Positions 60,983-64,000 of a stretch of DNA of 64,000 nt are shown one piece after another; the stretch's first letter is position 1, and every line of letters begins with the position of its first letter. Made by a program: the position numbers and the translations under genes. Source of the stretch: Gammaproteobacteria bacterium (GTDB lineage: Bacteria; Pseudomonadota; Gammaproteobacteria; Berkiellales; Berkiellaceae); assembly GCA_016191245.1 (NCBI GenBank), contig JACPOY010000028.1:32107-96106 (forward strand). The letters run 5' to 3'. Below the pieces are notes generated by a model that was not told the DNA's origin, searched no databases, and saw only the letters and a list, made by a program, of their open reading frames with translations.

Positions 60983-63817
60983 ATGAGTAAAAAATACTTA
61001 ACAAAACTCCCTCCTAAAACAAGCAAAGTTGCGCCTGGTGATGTTGTTGGTGGAATGATTTATATGATGGATAAGCCCGTCGGCGTAGAACCAGGCATGA
61101 TTGGGATAAGTGTAGACAGCCCAAGCTATATAGCTTTTGTCAAAGAGCAACTTGCATTATTGGAACAAAACGAACATCCAACAAAACAACTACAAAGCCG
61201 ATTTAATCAACATATAAAAAAAACCAAAGGATTCCAAGCCCTTTCGCAAGAAGAAAAGATTAAGATCTTACTCGAAGATAAAGTACATATCGAACGTCGT
61301 TATCCTCTCAAAAGAAAAGATTTAAAAAGAGTGTTTTTATCAACAGGAAAATTTCATGAAGTGAACTCCTGGCAAAAATATTATGAAAACGTAGGCACGG
61401 GCGGTTTATTATTTCATTCATATAAAGACAAGCTCAAAATTCACAAAAATGATCATTTCGCAAGTCAAATTCAAAAGTTTATTGACGATGGCAACAAAGC
61501 CTATATGGTCAAACAAGATGGCAAGATGGTGTTTGGCAGAACTGGCCCAGATACCAGTAGATTACTTAAAACCGAAGTGGGCCGAAAACTACAATTAGGC
61601 GCCAATCCCTTTGTCGCTATTGCAACGGCAGGATTATCAGCTTTGGGATTTGCTGCAGGTATTTTAGGATGGCGCGCACTGATATTAAAACAAAACACGC
61701 CAAAAGCCGCAAACTCAGCTGCTATTGTAGAAGAGGTTGCAACAAAATTAGCAAATATTCGTGGATTCAATTCTCAAGAAATTGAAATTATCGAAGGTAC
61801 TTACAAAGATGGCACACCTAAAATTGCAACTGTTGTCACTTGGTCACCAGGATGCCGAGATTTAACTGGCAAATTAGCCGGTGGCGAAGAGGATAAAACG
61901 AATGTTATTGTTAGCTGGGATCAAAACGGCGTTCATCTTAAAGTTGATAAAGATGGAAATATTATTCGCTCAAAAAAAGAAATGATTAAAGGCAAAGAAA
62001 AAATCAGCTATGAGAAAATTCTAGAAAATGGCAGTGTTTCAGCTGCTAGCATTGAAGAATACAACCAAGCCAAAGCTGTATCAGAACATAGAATTGCAGG
62101 ATTAGGAGAATCTCTGATTAGCTTTATCAGCATGGGAGATAGAGATGGCATAGGCGAAGTTGGGCAAAATAAAGTTATTTTACCTTTAAAGCCACCCCAA
62201 GGCGATTGTTTATATCAATTCTTCGGTATAGATTTTGGTAAAGCCTATGAAGGACCAAACCCGATCATTGATTCTTTAAGTGATGATTTTAGCATTATCA
62301 ACCCCACTAATCGAAAATCACGCTTTCTGAATATTTCAATTTTATATGATACCTCTTTGAGCGACAAAATGAAGGGTGTTTATCTTTTAGCTGTTTTACG
62401 CAATAAACTTTCTGATGAGGAAAAGGAAAAAGTCGCTGCTGAGTATGAAGCCAATGGTGATAAATCATTTGCTGATAAATTACGTGCCTATCCTGAATCC
62501 CTTTTTGAAAAATATGGAGATGAGATTGGACTTGATCTTAAAGGAGATGAAGCAGATAAGTTAATGCATGCGCAACAGATCAAGCGTTGGATAAAAAATG
62601 GCGATCTTTGGTGGATTAAAAATGAAGAAAATAAATATCGCGAGTTAGCTCGCAATGAAGCAGAAAATAAAGAACTACAAAAACATTACTTGTCTTATGC
62701 AGACAAATTAAGCACCGTTTATACGCTTGCAAAGCATGCCGATAATAAAGTTTTGGATGCTTTTTCAAAAAGAATCAAACTTACTCCATCGCAAATTGAT
62801 ATTCTAGAAAATATAGAAAAATTGACTGCCCATCGCTTACATGCCCTCTCTCCCGATGGCAAAGTACAGTTGAATCATTTACGCGTTGACAGAGAAGATA
62901 GAGTGCCTTGGCAGTTAACTACTGAAAATGGAAAATTTGCGCTTGTTTGTGAAGATACTAAAAATATTGAAAATATCAAAAGTCGTCTTGCCTTATTAAA
63001 TAATGATCACTTGGCAAGCAAAATTAAAACCGTCAATAATATATTAAAAATTGAAGATCTCTCACAAGAAGATCTGAACATGCTACATCAGGAATTATCA
63101 GAAGAAAAAATTGCAAAGTTAAGAGATATTCCTGAATTTCGTACCCAAGCTATGCGTGCTTCCTTTGAAAAACGTCTTAAACTGAATAAAGAACGTGAAA
63201 CGCCGATCGACGCTACTAAGCCTAAGGTCGTTGTTACTCCTGATGATCAACCATTGCTTGCACCCGTTATTACGACTGAACCTCATAAAAAAAGGAGATC
63301 AAAACCTGTTGCACATTCCTATAAAAGCAAGCAAGAAAAGAATCCTAAGGAAACATTGGTCACTCAAAATCTTAATACAGCAGAAAATGTGGAAAAGTTT
63401 ATCCAAGAGAATCAACAACAATGCGCTCATCTTAAAGTAGTATCAAAAAATCCGGGAAGTCTTACCATTGAAGTTGCAAAAACTGGGCAAACTGCTCCAT
63501 TACAGATTTTTATCGATAATGATATAGAAAATCAATCCACCCGTTATGCCATAAAAAAAGATCTTGTTGGACAACAATCTATATCCGACTACCAAGATGT
63601 TTGCGAATGCGCGCTTCTCACTGCAACGTCCAACACGCAATATAATATATCCATTGCTCCTATTGAACAGCGTGCTATGCTACAACAAGCTTTTGATATT
63701 GAGATTGCAAAAGCTGTACAAGACGGACGCTTTACAGAAGATGCTAAACCCACTGTTGTGGGACGTGTGCCTGAAGTAAGCGCTCTCTTTACTGTTAGTA
63801 AAGGAAAAAGCTTGTAG
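60983..63817 (+). CDS. Large hypothetical protein, putative effector
   Basis: 944 residues from the ATG at 60983 (MSKKYLTKLPPKTSK); ATG 60977 and TTG 60947 are alternatives without a good ribosome site. A hydrophobic hairpin lies at about 208-235 (NPFVAIATAGLSALGFAAGI). The middle is charged and mixed (about 250-700), followed by a Pro/Lys-rich linker with an NLS-like EPHKKRRSKPVAHSYKSKQE, and a C-terminal domain (about 790-944). No signal peptide or known motif. It lies 108 bp behind the C80-like protease on the same strand and is followed by the second dispersed repeat. Confidence 0.65.
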   Translation: MSKKYLTKLPPKTSKVAPGDVVGGMIYMMDKPVGVEPGMIGISVDSPSYIAFVKEQLALLEQNEHPTKQLQSRFNQHIKKTKGFQALSQEEKIKILLEDKVHIERRYPLKRKDLKRVFLSTGKFHEVNSWQKYYENVGTGGLLFHSYKDKLKIHKNDHFASQIQKFIDDGNKAYMVKQDGKMVFGRTGPDTSRLLKTEVGRKLQLGANPFVAIATAGLSALGFAAGILGWRALILKQNTPKAANSAAIVEEVATKLANIRGFNSQEIEIIEGTYKDGTPKIATVVTWSPGCRDLTGKLAGGEEDKTNVIVSWDQNGVHLKVDKDGNIIRSKKEMIKGKEKISYEKILENGSVSAASIEEYNQAKAVSEHRIAGLGESLISFISMGDRDGIGEVGQNKVILPLKPPQGDCLYQFFGIDFGKAYEGPNPIIDSLSDDFSIINPTNRKSRFLNISILYDTSLSDKMKGVYLLAVLRNKLSDEEKEKVAAEYEANGDKSFADKLRAYPESLFEKYGDEIGLDLKGDEADKLMHAQQIKRWIKNGDLWWIKNEENKYRELARNEAENKELQKHYLSYADKLSTVYTLAKHADNKVLDAFSKRIKLTPSQIDILENIEKLTAHRLHALSPDGKVQLNHLRVDREDRVPWQLTTENGKFALVCEDTKNIENIKSRLALLNNDHLASKIKTVNNILKIEDLSQEDLNMLHQELSEEKIAKLRDIPEFRTQAMRASFEKRLKLNKERETPIDATKPKVVVTPDDQPLLAPVITTEPHKKRRSKPVAHSYKSKQEKNPKETLVTQNLNTAENVEKFIQENQQQCAHLKVVSKNPGSLTIEVAKTGQTAPLQIFIDNDIENQSTRYAIKKDLVGQQSISDYQDVCECALLTATSNTQYNISIAPIEQRAMLQQAFDIEIAKAVQDGRFTEDAKPTVVGRVPEVSALFTVSKGKSL

Positions 63818-63859
63818 GGTTGCTTACGTCGCGCAAGCGACAAATTATCTTCCCTTGTA

Positions 63860-63987
63860 AAGCTGAGGAATCGACACATAATTTGAAGAAAATATCTTAA
63901 AAATTATGATGTTAGTTTTAATCAGCTATAGTATGCAGTAACTCTTACCCCTTCTCCCCTTGCGGGAGAAGGTGGGGATGAGGGGTG
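63860..63987 (+). repeat. Dispersed repeat, copy 2 (about 128 bp)
   Basis: Matches copy 1 (49508-49634) except for about 25 central bases and a few substitutions, including the same GC palindrome (CCTTCTCCC-cttgc-GGGAGAAGG). It begins 43 bp after the stop of the 944-residue gene. A short hairpin GTCGC-gcaa-GCGAC lies just before it at about 63828-63842. Confidence 0.85.
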
Positions 63988-64000
63988 TCAAAACAATCTT

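Overview
The window reads as a chromosomal segment of an AT-rich gammaproteobacterium with an intracellular, Legionellales-like lifestyle. The housekeeping synteny is gammaproteobacterial: yibN-secB-gpsA-trmL facing gpmI-envC-ctpA, trxA-rho, ubiD-fre, algZ-algR-hemC-hemD, cyaY | lptM-lysA-dapF, and rsd near dsbB. Scattered between these blocks are large genes without recognisable bacterial relatives and two eukaryote-directed-looking proteases. One is a Ulp1/SENP-type cysteine protease with a basic nuclear-localisation-like C-terminus. Together these suggest a host-cell-associated bacterium (Coxiella/Legionella/Berkiella-like). The genus is an inference, because no rRNA or other taxonomic marker is in view.

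Layout. 0-1.4 kb: the 3' end of glnA, a DUF4124 protein, then a promoter-driven pair whose first member carries a ColV-type double-glycine leader. 1.4-10.2 kb (minus strand): an MSHA-type type IV pilus/pseudopilus cluster (mshI, a PilN-like gene, mshJ, mshE, mshG, two major-type pilins, mshC, mshD, mshO, mshP) without mshK-N. 10.4-18.2 kb: L,D-transpeptidase, trmL, gpsA, secB, a rhodanese, gpmI, envC and ctpA (envelope, secretion and glycolysis). 18.3-25.9 kb: a P1B-type ATPase, four lineage-specific genes, rpoH under a near-perfect CIRCE operator, and a sterol-desaturase-family enzyme. 26-30 kb: trxA, rho with a structured leader, ubiD, fre. 30-35 kb: the Ulp1-like protease, then fpr-hemY-hemX. 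35-40 kb: a 1720-codon coiled-coil gene inserted where hemX and hemD are normally contiguous. 40-49.4 kb: a beta-barrel gene, hemD, hemC, algR, algZ, an esterase, cyaY, lptM, lysA, a DUF481 barrel, dapF and dsbB.

49.4-50.2 kb has no protein gene. It holds a dispersed repeat and, on the minus strand, a probable CsrA/RsmA-sequestering RNA: seven ANGGAT motifs, several in hairpin loops, a strong intrinsic terminator, and a GacA/LetA-like box upstream. 50.2-60 kb: rsd, fdxA, an H1-like basic/acidic protein, two metabolic genes, speE, glnB, ubiK, a CHASE4-like sensor with no output domain, a Kef-type antiporter and an apparently exported HAD enzyme. 60.2-63.8 kb: a stand-alone C80/clan-CD-like cysteine protease followed by a 944-residue putative effector, closed by a second copy of the dispersed repeat.

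How the parts fit: the Gac/Rsm-like RNA, AlgZ/AlgR, Rsd, RpoH/CIRCE and PII look like a concentration of global regulators. The MSHA system (with a c-di-GMP-type MshE) would handle surface attachment. The protease genes and giant coiled-coil genes look like accessory host-interaction functions inserted into otherwise conserved operons. No tRNA, rRNA, CRISPR array, integrase or intact insertion sequence was seen.
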